DNA of 64,000 bases from Omphiscola glabra (lineage: Eukaryota > Mollusca > Gastropoda > Lymnaeidae), in contig OZ024806.1 in NCBI GenBank assembly GCA_964017045.1, positions 24,321,503 to 24,385,502 of the forward strand, given 5' to 3'. The notes beneath the pieces are model-generated. The model was not told the DNA's origin. It made no database searches and was given only the letters and a program-made list of their open reading frames with translations. Made by a program: the position numbers and the translations under genes. Below, piece by piece: positions 8,708 through 36,169 of this stretch (its first letter is position 1; each line of letters starts with the position of its first letter).

Positions 8708-11365
8708 CTATAATCCATAAAAGTTCTCTGTGTTCTCCCTGCAGATCTTCAGCACAGTGTCCACGGCCACACGTCTTAGCTCACCTATAGCCTGGGCAGC
8801 GCATAGGGCGAATCCGAAATGCGAGCAGGATACGGCCCCCTGGAATACGAATCAAATTAATTAAGTAGCGTCATGTTATTTTTAAACGAAAATAGTTGTT
8901 TTTTTGTGGTTTTTTTTTTGGGGGGGGGGGGAGGGGGGGGGGGTTAGTAAAAAAAAAATTCCCGTTAGAAATAAAAAGTTTACTCAAAGGTCCAACCACA
9001 AACGAAGTTTTCAGATACATAAAAGAAGATATCAAATATATAAAAAATATATAATATATATATATATATATAATATAAAGAAGTCATCATATATATATAA
9101 GACGTCATAAGATGTATCAATGAAGAAGTCAGTATTAGATATATAGAAGAGGTCCGATATATATAGAAGAAGTCATCAGATATATAAAAAGTCATCCCAT
9201 ATGTACACGTTCTAAACATAAAGCTACTTTGACGTCACTGAGATTTTTTTTTTAAATTTCGTTTTGTTGTCTTGTCGTGTTTTCTCGTGTTGTCTTGTCT
9301 TTAGAAGAATGCATACAACCGAATCATCTCTTTAATTGCCCCTTCTTTTTATTTCAAGGCTAAACATATTGTGTTCCACCCTTCATTTTTTTTTGTTGGA
9401 GGGAAAATTCCCACCAAAAATGACTTACTTCTCGTTTAAGTTAAGAGTTACTTACCCTGAATTTCTTTGGCACAAAGTTTGGCGCCCCTGACTCCAGTAG
9501 AATTCTGTTCAGCGGAATCGACTTGACCATATCCTTAACGTAAGTGGGCGTGTCCTCATCAACGATGACAGGCGTCAGGCCAAAGAACACGTTGGGGAAA
9601 TGCGAGATCCAGAGCTGGGTCAGAGTTTCGTCACCTTCATATCCCTGGATGTGGATCCTTTGCCGGGAGGGGGCGTACTTAACAGAAAAGAACATTCATT
9701 TAATTAATTAATCAAACTATAATTCTAAAGTGGAATAGTGTTAACATCACGTTAATGAATTAGGTGACTCATGAGATTTCAGAGTCAATTATTGTAAGAA
9801 ATTTGAAAGCATGACACCTCAGAAAACTTGACTTACATTTCATGTATTTAATTTTTTAATAACGTTTCATAGATAGTTGTAAGAAGAAAAGGAAAAAATG
9901 AAAGAAAAGAGGAATGAAAATAAAAAGAAAGAAAAAGGATAGGTAATAAGAGAGGGAAAAAAGAATGAAATGGGAAAAAAGGAAGTAAGCGAACAGTGAA
10001 ATCTTACTTTCACTAAAAGATCCAAGCATATCCAAGACTCCGCCATCTTGCATTGAACGACCAAAGGCAGATCCATGCCCACCGCCATTTGAATCTGAAT
10101 TTTAAAAACGGATATCTGAATCTCCTCCTTTGTCTCCAAGGTGAAGTCCAATCCGCACGGTCCCACAGCGATGGCATTTTTGGAGTAGAGGGCAATCTGG
10201 AAGTCCACAACGTGGAAACTCTCGAACGTCTGCGCGTGTTTCGGTGGGCATCCCAGGACGTTCCACGCTCCTCTCAAGTTCAAGGTCGTGTTGGGGAAAG
10301 GCAGAGAAGGATCTGGTGGGAATGGAAGAACAATTGTAAACATTAAAAACGTAACCCTATATCCAATAATCGCTGAGTCGTCAATAGGATCGGAATTGTT
10401 CGATCGATGTAGCTTTTTCCTAACTGAAACCCGCTATGCTGCATTTATAAGGTAAGATAACATAAGAAACCAACAGTTTATTGATCCAAAAAAAAAGTGG
10501 ATATTTGTTTTGATTGTACTGCATATAATGTAAGTTTTTGTTGCATCCCAGATGTTCGCTGTATCACTGTGAGGTCAGATGAATGATACGTTCTTGTGTG
10601 TCCGCTTGCACTTGGAGCACAGTCTGGTCTTTTTTTTCTACCAAAGACTCAGCCTTCAATATTTAAAATGCAGAAAGCAGTAACAACACACTATGCATCA
10701 TCAGTCCAATGTTTTTATAATCTTTCTTTTACCGATTTGCTAAGACGTGCGCACGTTTTGGATGATCAAAAATAGTGTCTAAAACAAACTGTATTAACAC
10801 AATCTCACCATTAACATGATCCGGAAAAAAAATAAATAGATTTACAACTTCTTAAAATGTCCAGCTTGTAATGATAAACGTTGTTCACGCGCACACATAT
10901 TAAACGTAAAGAAAAATGTACTCGCAAGTAGATTAACTCACCCATCCTGGTGTAGATCCTTGGATCAGTAAACACTGCAATGAACCCGCCGGCATTAACA
11001 GGTAGTGTCTGGAACTCATCTATCATCTTCTTCACCCTGTCGTCGCTCGGGCAAGTGACGAAATGATCCAGATTAAAGTGGGTGTCGATAAACCTGTGCT
11101 TGTACCGGTAGCTGTTGCGGACAAACTCTCTCGCCCAAGGGTCAAGGTCCTGGAGATCTTCTTCAATCTCTTCTTGCGGCTTCAACTTGGGTGCCGGTTC
11201 AAATGGCAAAGGGCATCCCTCTATCTTGTAATTGTTGAGCCATTCAACGACCTTGTCCATGAATAAGATATGCTTCTCTTGATTCAGGCCTGGGATCGGT
11301 TCTCTCGGGTTGTTCGAGTTGGAGAAATACCCGGTCTCCTGGCTGCTGCTGTTGCTGTTGGACAT
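8708..11365 (-). CDS. TATDN2/TatD-like protein, probable pseudoenzyme
   Basis: Complete four-exon gene: 11365-10942, 10312-10008, 9677-9456, 8839-8708 (360 codons; junction phases 1, 0, 0; all GT-AG). The ATG at 11365 has a good context (CTCACCATGT) about 45 bp after the expected start from a TATAAATA box. The TatD metal-dependent deoxyribonuclease fold is visible in order: strand 1 DTHFNLD (94-100), AVGPCGLDF (190-198), PLVVQCK (224-230), RIHIQGYEG (250-258), LLESGAPNFVP (303-313) and a typical C-terminal helix ending RENTENFYGL (351-360). Against the family consensus (HxH, GExGLD, H, HCF, TDAP) only H96 remains: N98, P193, Q228, Q254 and G307 replace ligands (H252 is two residues off register). 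Residues 1-90 are a polar, low-complexity extension. The frame is intact, so the protein is probably made but not catalytic by the usual mechanism. Confidence 0.85.
8905..8945. repeat. Poly-T/poly-G tract in intron 3 of the TatD-like gene
   Basis: A T-rich run followed by about 28 bases that are almost all G, about 70 bp upstream of exon 4 on the minus strand. On that strand it reads as a C-rich tract well placed as a pyrimidine tract. Confidence 0.7.
9035..9205. repeat. Degenerate AT-rich repeat
   Basis: Variants of AGAAGTCATCAGATATATA recur 25-35 bp apart, with an embedded (TA)n. They lie in intron 3 of the TatD-like gene. Confidence 0.6.
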
Positions 11366-11437
11366 GGTGAGGTCTCGATGCACGTCCTCAGAAACAATCA
11401 ACTATTTCGAGTCTCTTATCTATAAGACACCCTATAC

Positions 11438-11445
11438 TATTTATA
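11438..11445 (-). promoter_or_regulatory. TATA box of the TatD-like gene
   Basis: The minus strand reads TATAAATA, about 75 bp upstream of the start codon, with a CCAAT motif just upstream on the same strand (plus-strand ATTGG near 11453). Spacing predicts a start site near 11410. Confidence 0.55.
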
Positions 11446-11449
11446 AGGA

Positions 11450-12030
11450 TGATTGGGTGGAGCTGAAGTAGAAAAGGTGGAGGGGCTAGTGCAGGCAGCA
11501 GTAGCCAATCGGAGTCTTTATGTCCGGATTGGAAGAAGTAGAGAACTATTGTTCGTCCCCAAGTCAAGCTAAAAACTTGACATCATAAAGGATTTGTTGA
11601 AAAAACCAACGATGCAAAACTTGAAATCAACTCCGAATACGAATCATTTCTGCCGAAGCTTGGGGTCACCATCGTGTGTACACAGAAACCAGCTTGGAGC
11701 ATGAATAGACGACGTCTTGATAAATCATGCAGTGTTTCCTCAATGCTGGACAATATTTTTAAAGACAGCCCTATCCCTGCTGTGTCCACGCGTTGGTTCA
11801 TTAATCGGCCAGATGTCTTTTGTCAAATCGCACCGCAACTTTTTGTAAATATCCCTACACCCGCCCCCTCTCCGACATGCCTCACCGTGTGACAACCGGA
11901 TAAACAGTTTGATAAGCTTAAATGGAGTCCATCCGTGTATTGCGTCTTCACGACTCGCATCAAAAGGATTTGTGTCAACATTCGGACAGTGTACTGAAAT
12001 CTTATCTCTTTTCATTAACGCTAATAAAAC
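11450..12030. other. Upstream flank of the TatD-like gene; no gene seen
   Basis: Higher GC than average, with overlapping short open frames on both strands that show no recognisable domain, splice pattern or start context. Confidence 0.45.
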
Positions 12031-12039
12031 ATTTGACCA

Positions 12040-12240
12040 AAGTTAGATGTCAAAGTTACAAATTATGTGACAAAATCATAAGCTAGGTGTCAAATTAACA
12101 AGTAGGCGTCAAAGTAACAATTAGGTGTCAAAATAACAATCAGGTGTCAAAGTAACAATTAGGTATCAAAGTCATACGTTGGTTGTCAAAGTCATACATT
12201 AGGTGTCAAACTCATAAGTAAGGCGTCAAAGTCAGACACC
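12040..12240. repeat. About 19-bp minisatellite
   Basis: Repeats of AGGTGTCAAAGTAACAATT with substitutions and length changes, about 10 copies. Confidence 0.75.
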
Positions 12241-12654
12241 CAGACCAACGTTGCTATAGTATTTCTAAGACATAATTTTTTTCTCTACAATTTTTTCCCT
12301 TGTGTAATTCTGACTTAAAATGTATGGTTTTAAATAGAGATGTTTGCCTGTAGTCATCATCACGTTCCAACAAACCCTCAAGCACCACGTCAAGGTTAAA
12401 AGCTTATGATATCAAAAATTTATTTTCTCATATCGTAATTTTAATAAGTAAACAATTAAATAACAAAAAATAAAACTTACTGTTTCCAAACCCACGGAAT
12501 GCAAACTAAGTCAGAGTGTAATTTATACCGTATTTTGATAATAAACTGTTTTTGAAAGATAAAAGACAGCATTAAAAGTAGTAAACATTTATATCGTTTC
12601 AAAAATTGTTAAATTAAATTGAATCCCTTAAAGCTTAGGAAACGAATTGCTTAG

Positions 12655-12915
12655 CCATTACACACAATTACACTACAGCACAAAATATATGCTTTGTACA
12701 AAATTATAGTGCCGAAAAAATACTCATTGTACACACTTATAGTGCGGTACAAAATATACCCGTTGTCCGTGTACACAGATATACTGCAATACAAAATATA
12801 CCCATTGTACACAATTTTAGTGCAGTAAAAAACATACCATACCCGTTGTCGAAGTACGCAATTATAGTGCATTACAAAATATATCCGTTATACACAATTA
12901 TACTACAATACAAAA
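12655..12915. repeat. About 37-bp minisatellite
   Basis: Variants of CATTGTACACAATTATAGTG plus CAGTACAAAATATACCC, about seven copies. Between 12240 and 12655, and between 12920 and 13650, I see only AT-rich DNA and a short G-rich stretch (13010-13160). Confidence 0.75.
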
Positions 12916-13659
12916 TGTACCCGGAATATAGTAATACTTTGGAACGGAAAATCAGTTTTTTTGTTTAAATTTGAAAAATACAAATTTCTATACTCAAGTT
13001 GTGGGGTGGGAGTAGTTGGGTTAAGTGACCCCCGGGGGCGGGTGGCGATTGTGCACGTCAAGATTGTTTGAAACCAAAGGTTTACTTGGTAAAGAGCGAT
13101 GTTTTTGAACAGCGGGAAAAGGCGTCGGCAACTTTCTAGCCGGGGGCGGTGTCAGTGATAAGTACTTAATCCGTGTTCAATCACCCGTCCATTGTGCCAC
13201 CTGGTATTCGTGTGACGTCCAATCAGGTTGCCGAAGCCAATCCTCCGTAGATGTCCGCCACATTTGACTGTGAGGGAAATCAGTCAAGCGAAACAACACG
13301 CCCTTTGCTGCCTAATTATGCCTATACTTTAAGGTCAGCAGAAAAGGGGGGGGGGGGAATATGTTGGGGCGGTACATCCCCCATTCAGTTTGTAACACTT
13401 TCACTAGAGCGAGCAATTTTTTTTTTTTAAAAGTCCACTACCCTATTCCGCCTAAAGAAAAATAAATACGTAAATACAAAATAATTTCAACGAATTATTT
13501 TTATAGTGACGTTTACTTATTAATTTCAAATGTTTGATGTTTTAAGGTAAAAAAAATAATAGTATTTTAATATGTAGACTAATGCATAACACCATACGTT
13601 TCTTTTTTAGGCTGTGAACAACGTTACTATTATTTCTGCCTAATGCTTCCCAACTCATT

Positions 13660-14600
13660 AAAAGAGTGTTGGACTGCGATGTAGGTTTAAAGTATATTAA
13701 TTTGACACAAACAATTTGTGTGCATACAGCAATATGTATTCAGCTTTATTGACGATTCTACCAAATACAAATGTAAACTTTTCGGCAAATGCCCTCATCG
13801 GAACAAAATACTACAACAACAACAAAAAAAAACAATTAAATAAGTATTAATTAAATATAAATCAAATATATTTACGTGTATCCTGCGTAGAAATTAGAAA
13901 CTAATAACCCAGACATAAACAAAGTTAAAATGAACGGAAAGTAAAGTGAAATTTAGAAAACAGACAGAAAAAGTCAAGGGCATCTGTGTAAAATTGTGAA
14001 TCTTGTTTATACAGTATGGATATAATGTACCAAATCTTGTTATTTAATTTATATTTCATTTATATCCTTTCCGGTGTATTACTTTTGTATACAGGATACC
14101 AGTAACTGCAATGTCTAAATGTCTATTATGGTTAGCACTAATGAAAGGTTTAGAAACTGGCCACAGGGCTTGTTTGTTAATGGTGTTCCTGAAACGGTCT
14201 CCAAGGTGATGACCTGTTTCTCCTACATATAATTTATCGCACTGTTAACAAAGAATTGTGTAAATCACGTTGCAACTTGTGCAGGTTAAGCCATCTTTTA
14301 TTCTAAATATTTCCATAGGGAAAGTGAACTTGTCAACTTAAATATCGTAGGGACATGTGTTACAACGTCTACTGTTGCAACTTTTTGTGCCTATGTGTGC
14401 ATTAATAGCAGGGATGTGGCTTCTAAAAAGCATGGCCCTAAGGCTCTTGTCACTTCTGAAAGTGAAAAGAGGAATTTTTTTTTTTTTGTTGAAAATTTCA
14501 TCAGTGACAGTGTCTGCCACGAGAATGGACCGTTTTTTTTTTGAGAACCGGAAAACGAGCTTAAATGTTATGGGGATAACAATTTAAAATAAATTTAGAC
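13660..14600 (-). mobile_element. Penelope-like retroelement remnant, copy 1
   Basis: The minus strand encodes the end of a Penelope-like polyprotein. First comes the RT-to-endonuclease linker with the Cys-rich CNSRRCNTCPYDI (14338-14520). Then, after frame damage, comes a GIY-YIG endonuclease segment with CNVIYTILC and LYVGETGHHLGDRF (about 14280-14130). An in-frame TAA interrupts it just after TILC. The 3' part includes CCGATGAGGGCATTTGCCGA, the conserved block seen near the ends of such elements. Truncated upstream and inactive. Confidence 0.75.
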
Positions 14601-14787
14601 AAATCTCTAATGTCAGAATGAGTAGCTTCAAGAGAATCCCGCCTAGTCATACCTTTAATTCGAGCATAGTTAGTGACGTATAATATCTGCGGCTTGACCT
14701 TAACCGAAAGAACCACACCAATTTCCAGGAATTATGCCTAAAACTTGTGGCTGGTCTTTGGTATTTAAAACGCAGCTTCAGCTAGAT

Positions 14788-16555
14788 TTCAAACATGGTC
14801 AACCACTCAGACCAGTTTATCACCGTGCCACGGAGTTATAGATCTGCCTCTTGTTCATTTAGATTTCAAACGTGGTCAACCACTCAGTCCAGTTTATCAC
14901 CGTGCCACGGAGTTATAGATCTGCCTCTTGTTCATTTAGATTTCAAACGTGTTCAACCACTCAGTCCAGTTTATCACCGTGCCACGGAGTTATAGATCTG
15001 CCTCTTGTTCATTTAGATTTCAAACGTGGTCAACCACTCAGTCCAGTTTATCACCGTGCCACGGAGTTATAGATCTGCCTCTTGTTCATTTAGATTTCAA
15101 ACGTGGTCAACCACTCAGTCCAGTTTATCACCGTGCCACGGAGTTATAGATATGCCTTTTGTTCATTTAGATTTCAAACGTGGTCAACCATTCAGTCCAG
15201 TTTATCACCGTGCCACGGAGTTATAGATCTGCTTCTTGTTCATTTAGATTTCAAACATGGTCAACCATTCAGACCAGTTTATCACCGTGCCACGGAGTTA
15301 TAGATATGCCTCTTGTTCATTTAGATTTCAAACGTGGTCAACCATTCAGTCCAGTTTATCACCGTGCCACGGAGTTATAGATCTGCCTCTTGTTCATTTA
15401 GATTTCAAACGTGGTCAACCACTCAGTCCAGTTTATCACCGTGCCACGGAGTTATAGATCTGCCTCTTGTTCATTTAGATTTCAAACGTGGTCAACCACT
15501 CAGTCTAGTTTATCACCGTGCCACGGAGTTATAGATCTGCCTTTTGTTCATTTAGATTTCAAACGTGGTCAACCATTCAGTCCAGTTTATCACCGTGCCA
15601 CGGAGTTATAGATCTGCTTCTTGTTCATTTAGATTTCAAACATGGTCAACCATTCAGACCAGTTTATCACCGTGCCACGGAGTTATAGATATGCCTCTTG
15701 TTCATTTAGATTTCAAACGTGGTCAACCATTCAGTCCAGTTTATCACCGTGCCACGGAGTTATAGATCTGCTTCTTGTTCATTTAGATTTCAAACATGGT
15801 CAACCATTCAGACCAGTTTATCACCGTGCCACGGAGTTATAGATCTGCCTCTTGTTCATTTAGATTTCAAACGTGGTCAACCATTCAATCCAGTTTATCA
15901 CCGTGCCACGGAGTTATAGATCTGCCTCTTGTTCATTTAGATTTCAAACGTGGTCAACCATTCAGTCCAGTTTATCACCGTGCCACGGAGTTATAGATCT
16001 GCCTCTTGTTCATTTAGATTTCAAACATGGTCAACCATTCAATCCAGTTTATCACCGTGCCACGGAGTTATAGATCTGCCTCTTGTTCATTTAGATTTCA
16101 AACATGGTCAACCATTCAATCCAGTTTATCACCGTGCAACGGAGTTATAGATCTGCCTCTTGTTCATTTAGATTTCAAACATGGTCAACCATTCAATCCA
16201 GTTTATCACCGTGCAACGGAGTTATAGATCTGCCTCTTGTTCATTTAGATTTCAAACATGGTCAACCATTCAATCCAGTTTATCACCGTGCCACGGAGTT
16301 ATAGATCTGCCTCTTGTTCATTTAGATTTCAAACATGGTCAACCATTCAATCCAGTTTATCACCGTGCCACGGAGTTATAGATCTGCCTCTTGTTCATTT
16401 AGATTTCAAACATGGTCAACCATTCAGTCCAGTTTATCACCGTGCCACGGAGTTATAGATCTGCCTCTTGTTCATTTAGATTTCAAACATGGTCAACCAT
16501 TCAGTCCAGTTTATCACAGTGCCACGGAGTTATAGATCTGCCTCTTGTTCATTTC
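14788..16555. repeat. 77-bp satellite, about 23 copies
   Basis: The unit contains GTGGTCAACCACTCAGTCCA, GTTTATCACCGTGCCACGGA and TCTGCCTCTTGTTCATTTAG. Copies are head to tail with no length change, and differ at a few sites. A variant pair (CTGCTTCTTG plus TTCAGACCAG) recurs at 15230, 15615 (five units later) and 15769 (two units later), which indicates higher-order structure. 77 is not a multiple of three, and each frame stops after 66 codons, so it is not coding. Confidence 0.95.
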
Positions 16556-16775
16556 GTTTGACTCTATTAGATTTTTTAAGGAGTCGACAGGCTTGGGATC
16601 ATTCGGCTGAGTACGCAATTATAATTTTATCTTTATTGATAATATATATAGGGCTATTGTTTAAACGATCGGTCTAATGCAATATAATTGTTATATTCAC
16701 TTTGACTTTCCTCTTCAATAATATAAGTTATGTGTGGACTAAAAGTTAAATTAATATTATGTAAATGTTATCTTG

Positions 16776-16975
16776 CAGGGCACAGCTAGAGGAGGAAGAA
16801 GAAGAGGAAGACAGAGAAAAAGATGGGAAGATAACATCAAAGAATGGACTGGATTACAACTAGGCGATGCTATGCATAGGGCAGGAGACCGAGAGGAATG
16901 GAGAAGAATAGTGTACATGTCATCTGTGGCGCCCCAACGGTCCAAGGACTACGGGACCTGATGATGATGATGAAA
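16776..16975 (+). mobile_element. RTE-type LINE 3' tail, 5'-truncated
   Basis: Encodes the C-terminal end of a LINE ORF2 ([19 protein letters not shown], then REEWRRIVYMSS and [15 protein letters not shown]), followed at once by a (GATGAT)n tail typical of RTE-like elements. Only about 200 bp survive. A related copy lies at 52068-52312. Confidence 0.75.
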
Positions 16976-16984
16976 TGTTATCAT

Positions 16985-17585
16985 TTCAAATATTAAACGT
17001 TACCAAAATGTTATATATCTCAATTGAGTCATTACCGTGATAAAATATATACATAATATCATATCACCAGTATGCGTTTAGCCTTAAGTTAAATGTGTGC
17101 GTATCTGTAAAACAAGAAGAGTTACCGAAAAGTTTGACGATAAAACGACCAAATCCCATTCTTTGGTCCAACTAATAAATTACCTCCCATAAAAACAACT
17201 ATGTCCTTTCTAGTTTTTTGAGTGTGTGACATGATAAACAAACGGAGTTACAAAAAAAGAAAATAAGATTAAAATACCCATTTCCCATAATATATGCCTG
17301 TCTTTAAACAACGGCCCTACAGACCCGTACCTTTCACGAATCGTTAACATAACAAATACATCAATTAACATTTTTGGTTCAACCCAAGAGTGAAAACTAG
17401 ATTTCTGGGACTTCAAATACCGCGACAGGTTTCCACTTCAAAGCCAGCGCTTCGTTTGCATGACTGCCACATTAGACGAAGAGTGCGACTGAAATATGTG
17501 CGCGTGGAAGCTAACTTATTTATTTATTTTAAATTTAGGCCAAGTGCCGCCCGTCACTGAAGAGGACAAGAGTCTCCAAATTAGG
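16985..17585. other. AT-rich DNA without recognised features
   Basis: No convincing gene or repeat seen between the LINE tail and the hAT-type element. Confidence 0.5.
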
Positions 17586-17591
17586 TGTAGC

Positions 17592-17924
17592 CAGTGTTTC
17601 CCAACTTGGGACCAACGCCCCACAGGGGCGCAATTTGATTGTTAATGAGGGCAAATTGAAAAAGAAAGGAAAAAGAAAAGCTGTCTTAGAATTTGAAAAC
17701 CCAGTCTACTAAGTTTGTATTTTAAAAGAAGAATGGTTAGGGTCTCTTCTTTATCTTTTAAAGAGTGAATCTTTAGACTCTTAATTTAAAATAAGCGTTT
17801 GAAGATTTGAAAACAAAACAAATATTGAAAGGTTAAAAATTATATGTGTACTCCATAAGGGGGCATGCGAATTTTTTAGAAAGGCTTAGATGGGGCATGG
17901 CACACAAAAGGTTGGGAAACACTG
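17592..17924. mobile_element. hAT-type MITE with 8-bp target duplication
   Basis: 333 bp bounded by CAGTGTTTCCCAACTTGG and the inverse of CAGTGTTTCCCAACCT. It is flanked by GGTGTAGC (17584-17591) and GGCGTAGC (17925-17932), an 8-bp duplication with one difference. The termini match those typical of hAT elements. It has no coding capacity, so it is non-autonomous. It lies about 60 bp upstream of a candidate TATA-like box of LAAO-A. Confidence 0.85.
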
Positions 17925-17980
17925 GGCGTAGCGATGACAGGTTGATTTTGATTGGTTGATATTATTAGCAAATCCCTGAT

Positions 17981-17988
17981 TTTATATT
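17981..17988 (+). promoter_or_regulatory. Candidate TATA-like box for LAAO-A
   Basis: TTTATATT lies about 70 bp upstream of a strong donor (ATAG then GTAAGT at 18054/18055), with an inverted CCAAT (ATTGG) at 17951. Position and spacing suit a short non-coding first exon. Confidence 0.3.
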
Positions 17989-18011
17989 GGGCTTCAATTG
18001 TACAACCACAT

Positions 18012-18054
18012 TAAGTCCCGAGAACAGTCACCAAGCAACAGTTCGCAAACATAG
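18012..18054 (+). other. Candidate non-coding first exon of LAAO-A
   Basis: The coding exon at 19672 opens directly after a splice acceptor, so an upstream leader exon must exist. This short segment ends in a near-perfect donor and has a TATA-like sequence about 30 bp upstream. No transcript evidence; other leader positions between here and 19.6 kb cannot be excluded. Confidence 0.3.
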
Positions 18055-18134
18055 GTAAGTTCGCGCTCATCTGAGACATATGGAAATTGATGAAATTCTT
18101 TTAGTTGTGGGCAAGCTGCGGTTCCTTTGACAAA

Positions 18135-18960
18135 CTGTCATAGGTTGCAAGCAAGGAAATCTGACAGTCACAGTTAGTAAATAGGGACATCTCAAAATCA
18201 AATTTAGTCAGTAGGGAAATCTAAAGTGCCCGGTTAGTCAGTAGGAAAATCTCAAAGTCATCGTTAGTAAGTAGGGAAATCTCAAATTCACAGTTAGTCA
18301 GAAGGGAAATCTCAAAGTCACGGTTAGTTAGTAGGGAATTCGCAAAGTCACCTTCAGTAAGTAGGGAAATCTCAAAGTCACCGTTAGTTAGTAGTGAAAT
18401 CTCAAAGTCACCGTTAGTCAGGTTGGAAATCTCAAAGTCACCGTTAGTCAATTGGGAAATCTCAAAGTCAGCGTTCGTCGGTAGGGAAATCTCAAAGTCA
18501 TGTTTAGTTAGCCAGTCAGGAAACGTCAGAGTCACTGTTGGCCAGTTTGGAAATTTCCAAACAGTCAGTACATTTCAGAGTGGGGGTTAGTTGGACATTC
18601 TTAAAAACTCATTGCCATATTCGATTTAGCCAGTCAGGGAAATATCACAGTCATGGTTAGCCAGTAGGGAAATCTCTCAGTCACGAATAGCCATTTAGGA
18701 ATTTTCACAGTGACGGTTTGTTTGTCATTCACGAAATCGCAAAATCTCGGATAGCCTAACACGAAATATCACAGCCACGGTTAGCCTGCAACGAAATATC
18801 ACAATCACGGTTAGCCTGTCACGAAATCTCACAGTCACGGTTAGCCTGTCACGAAATCTCACAGTCACGGTTAGCCTGTCACGAAATCTCATAGTCACGG
18901 TTAGCCTGCCACGAAATCTCACAGCCACGGTTAGCCTGTCAGGAAAGATTACAACGCGGC
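18135..18960. repeat. 30-bp satellite, about 27 copies in two subfamilies
   Basis: 18135-18535 uses units like GTTAGTCAGTAGGGAAATCT plus CAAAGTCACC. 18600-18960 uses GTTAGCCTGTCACGAAATCT plus CACAGTCACG. Both share a 30-bp period and a common skeleton, so they are diverged blocks of one array. Open frames on the minus strand follow from the period. Confidence 0.9.
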
Positions 18961-19067
18961 CTGTCACAAACAATATTGTGGCCCACCATGCAACATTGTG
19001 GCCCGCCGAATGTATCACAAATGAACGTCCTCTTTCATTCAATGTGCGTTTTGTTGTTTCAATCTTG

Positions 19068-19490
19068 TTATAATAAATAATAATAAAGTTTATTTGAATA
19101 ATCACGCTTCATCCCCAAAGACTCGAAGCGCGGTACAAAGTCAACCACATTAAAAGAGAAATAAAGCTATCGATATTTTACCACATTTAAATACAAAACG
19201 CAACATTACAAAAACTACATACGAGCATACTCGTTCAGTCTTTTATCTCTTGCAACCATAAACAACATAAGCCAAAATACATCTAGGAGATAATAGCTAG
19301 CAGGAAAAGATGGTAGACAACATCACCCCAGCAGGTGTTTGCGAAATAGTTGTGTCTTCAAATCTGTTTCGAACGACTCCAGTGTCTGGCTGTTTCTGAG
19401 AGCGACAGGAGGGGTGTTCCAAATTTTTGGGCCAGCAAACGAGAAAGTGCGCGGGTAAGATACGGGTCGGAAAATCAATATTCTATTTAA
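19068..19490 (-). mobile_element. CR1/L2-like LINE 3' end
   Basis: On the minus strand a frame ending at the TGA at 19325-19323 reads YPRTFSFAGPKIWN, then RNSQTLESFETDLKTQLF, the typical C-terminus of a Jockey/CR1/L2-clade reverse transcriptase. It is followed by a 250-bp 3' UTR ending in (ATT)n at 19080-19068. It is 5'-truncated and lies between the candidate leader and the first coding exon of LAAO-A. Confidence 0.75.
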
Positions 19491-19675
19491 GTTTAAAAAA
19501 AAAAAAGAAATCTATCACAAACACACCACTAATTTAGACTCTGCAACAGCCATACACATACAAGTGTATTAGGAATAGGATGCGAGAACATATTATTATT
19601 TCATTCATTGACTTTATAGTTTGTTTTTAATAAAAAAAATAAATATAGTGAATTTTTTATTTTATTTTCAGCACC

Positions 19676-36138
<16,463 letters not shown>

Positions 36139-36159
36139 TTCACAATTGAAACAGTCCAG

Positions 36160-36165
36160 ATTAAA
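36160..36165 (+). terminator. Candidate polyadenylation signal of LAAO-A
   Basis: ATTAAA, a common variant hexamer, 22 nt past the stop codon. Close to the minimum distance; a more distal site is possible. Confidence 0.3.
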
Positions 36166-36169
36166 ATAA

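Noticed and set aside
11583..12015. Overlapping open frames of 72-91 codons upstream of the TatD-like gene
   Set aside because: They overlap on both strands, lack recognisable domains and lack splice signals.
14795..16677. About twenty tandem 66-codon open frames ending in TEL
   Set aside because: Each is one and a bit units of the 77-bp satellite read in a different frame; no start context, and the period is not a multiple of three.
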